DNA of 6,796 nt from Deltaproteobacteria bacterium (lineage in GTDB: Bacteria > Desulfobacterota_B > Binatia > Binatales > Binataceae), in contig JAKAVX010000142.1 in assembly GCA_021827465.1 (NCBI GenBank), forward strand, positions 1-6,796. Direction: 5' to 3'. Shown here in pieces: positions 6,258-6,796 of this stretch; positions within the stretch are counted from its first letter, which is position 1, and the number at the start of each line of letters is the position of its first letter. The translations under genes and the position numbers were made by a program. A model generated the notes under the pieces. That model was not told where the DNA came from. It worked only from the letters and a program-made list of their open reading frames with translations, and made no database searches.

Positions 6258-6416
6258 TTACCCTACGATACTGGCTTGCTCTGTATCGGCAGTTACGCAA
6301 GGTCGAAACGCATCAGCAGCGGGAAACGCCACGAGGAGTCGAAGCCCTATCACAACGGTATCAACCGTCGCATCCGCCGCACCGGCAGAACCGCCGATGA
6401 GTACGGCCGCGCGCAT
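6258..6416 (-). CDS. Doubtful 52-residue ORF behind the repeated promoter element
   Basis: The ORF begins MRAAVLIGGSAG and is rich in Ala and Val, with a hydrophobic stretch VVIGLRLLVAF near residues 21-31. Its ATG is placed relative to an AT-rich -10-like box just as in the alg1-like gene, and the first codons resemble that gene's start (MRATVIV). After about six codons the resemblance stops, and no known domain is visible. It may be a degenerate start fragment rather than a working gene, or a short membrane peptide. I list it only because the element in front is not random-looking. Confidence 0.2.
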   Translation of the reverse strand: MRAAVLIGGSAGAADATVDTVVIGLRLLVAFPAADAFRPCVTADTEQASIVG

Positions 6417-6460
6417 GGGCGCGCGATTAAATATACGCGCGTTGGACTGCCGAGACCTGT
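6411..6460 (-). repeat. Second copy of the alg1 promoter/start element
   Basis: This stretch resembles 3570-3620 base for base with small indels. Shared blocks are GCGCATG, GCGCGATTAA, TATAC, CGCG and GGACTGCCG (plus-strand reading), followed by CCTGT. On the minus strand this gives a CGGCAGTCC block, CGCG, TATATTTAAT, CGCGC and then ATG. It holds a TATATT -10-like hexamer (6430-6435) about 13 nt before the ATG at 6416. CGCGCG blocks flank the AT core as an inverted repeat. It could be a working promoter for transcription towards the ATPase gene, or a leftover of a duplication. Confidence 0.55.
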
Positions 6461-6706
6461 ATTCGCTTCGAGTCCATCTCTTGCTAGGGGTAGCGCGAGC
6501 CGAGGTCAATGTGCCCTGAGAGCGTGGGAATTTATTCCATGGCTCAAACCCGCACCAGCCGCTGAACGATTCTCAGCGCACGGTCCCATCCTGAGCGCGG
6601 CGCGCCTCGATTCCTTTTTCGTCGGCATCCCGAGCTTCCTTCCCCGTCATCCTGAACGGAGGCTGCCGGAGTGAAGCGACCGTATTGGAAGTCAAGGGTT
6701 GAGACA

Positions 6707-6774
6707 CGTTGCCCACAGGGTCCACAGGCTCTGGAATCTCGGCAAGTATCCCGCCTGTGGACTTGTGGGCAACG
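6707..6774. repeat. Long imperfect inverted repeat with DnaA-box-like motifs
   Basis: The left arm (6707-6729) and right arm (6753-6774) pair over about 21 bases with one small bulge/mismatch around the middle, enclosing a 23-base loop. Each arm contains TTGCCCACA and TCCACAGG or their complements. TTGCCCACA differs from the DnaA box consensus TTATCCACA at two positions. No T-tract follows on either strand. Candidates are a replication-initiator or regulator site, a mobile-element end, or a structured RNA element. Confidence 0.6.
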
Positions 6775-6796
6775 CGTGAGCGTTTTACGCGGCGCT

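Larger units (their letters stand above)
5936..6796. other. 861-bp gene-poor region upstream of the ATPase gene
   Basis: No ORF here has a recognisable domain, a good start and coding-like composition together. Several open frames exist on both strands, but their translations are Arg/Pro/Ser-rich without motifs. What it does hold is listed separately: direct repeats at 6042-6070, a hairpin at 6149-6170, a repeated promoter element at 6411-6460 and an inverted repeat at 6707-6774. Around 6645-6675 there is also a GTCATCCTGAACGGAG segment that resembles short dispersed repeats I know from GC-rich bacterial genomes (memory only). A gene read from beyond the right edge is not visible. Confidence 0.6.

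Noticed and set aside
6276..6674. A 132-codon plus-strand frame in the gene-poor region
   Set aside because: It has no Shine-Dalgarno, no domain, a low-complexity basic composition, and it runs through the repeated promoter element.

Overview
The window is GC-rich bacterial DNA in which every credible gene is on the minus strand, so transcription runs from high to low coordinates. Shine-Dalgarno sites, tight gene spacing, an ATGA stop/start overlap and an ExeA-type ATPase all point to a bacterium. The gene mix suggests a poorly cultured, GC-rich lineage, perhaps Desulfobacterota, Binatota or Acidobacteria. That placement is a guess from gene content and is not proven by anything here.

Layout in the direction of transcription. 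Positions 6796-5936 hold no convincing gene. This stretch carries a long DnaA-box-like inverted repeat (6707-6774), a copy of the promoter and start region of the downstream mannosyltransferase gene (6411-6460), a doubtful 52-codon ORF and a set of three 11-bp-phased direct repeats (6042-6070). Next is an ExeA/XrtA-associated-type AAA ATPase (5935-4907). Three bases after its stop lies a truncated, internally deleted copy of an ALG1-like gene (4903-4676). A secreted right-handed parallel beta-helix protein follows (4608-3781). The main operon then begins: an intact ALG1-like beta-mannosyltransferase (3575-2322), an ALG2-like GT4 mannosyltransferase overlapping it by 4 bp (2325-1114), and a PglK/MsbA-like ABC flippase (1075 to beyond the window edge).

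The central point is that two consecutive glycosyltransferases look like the enzymes that, in eukaryotes, act one after the other on dolichol-linked GlcNAc2. ALG1 adds the first beta-1,4-mannose, and ALG2 adds the alpha-1,3- and alpha-1,6-mannoses. They are followed at once by a flippase of the type that moves undecaprenyl-linked heptasaccharide in Campylobacter N-glycosylation. The likely role is to build a mannose-containing, polyprenyl-diphosphate-linked glycan on the cytoplasmic face and flip it outward. Whether the glycan goes to protein (N-glycosylation) or to an exopolysaccharide cannot be decided here. No oligosaccharyltransferase, ALG7/PglC-type initiating enzyme or ALG13/14 homologue lies in the window.

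The locus has been rearranged. The alg1 remnant right behind the ATPase suggests that the ATPase and an alg1 gene were once adjacent, and that duplication or insertion events, including arrival of the beta-helix gene, separated them. A similar promoter/start element occurs both at the intact alg1 and far upstream of the ATPase.
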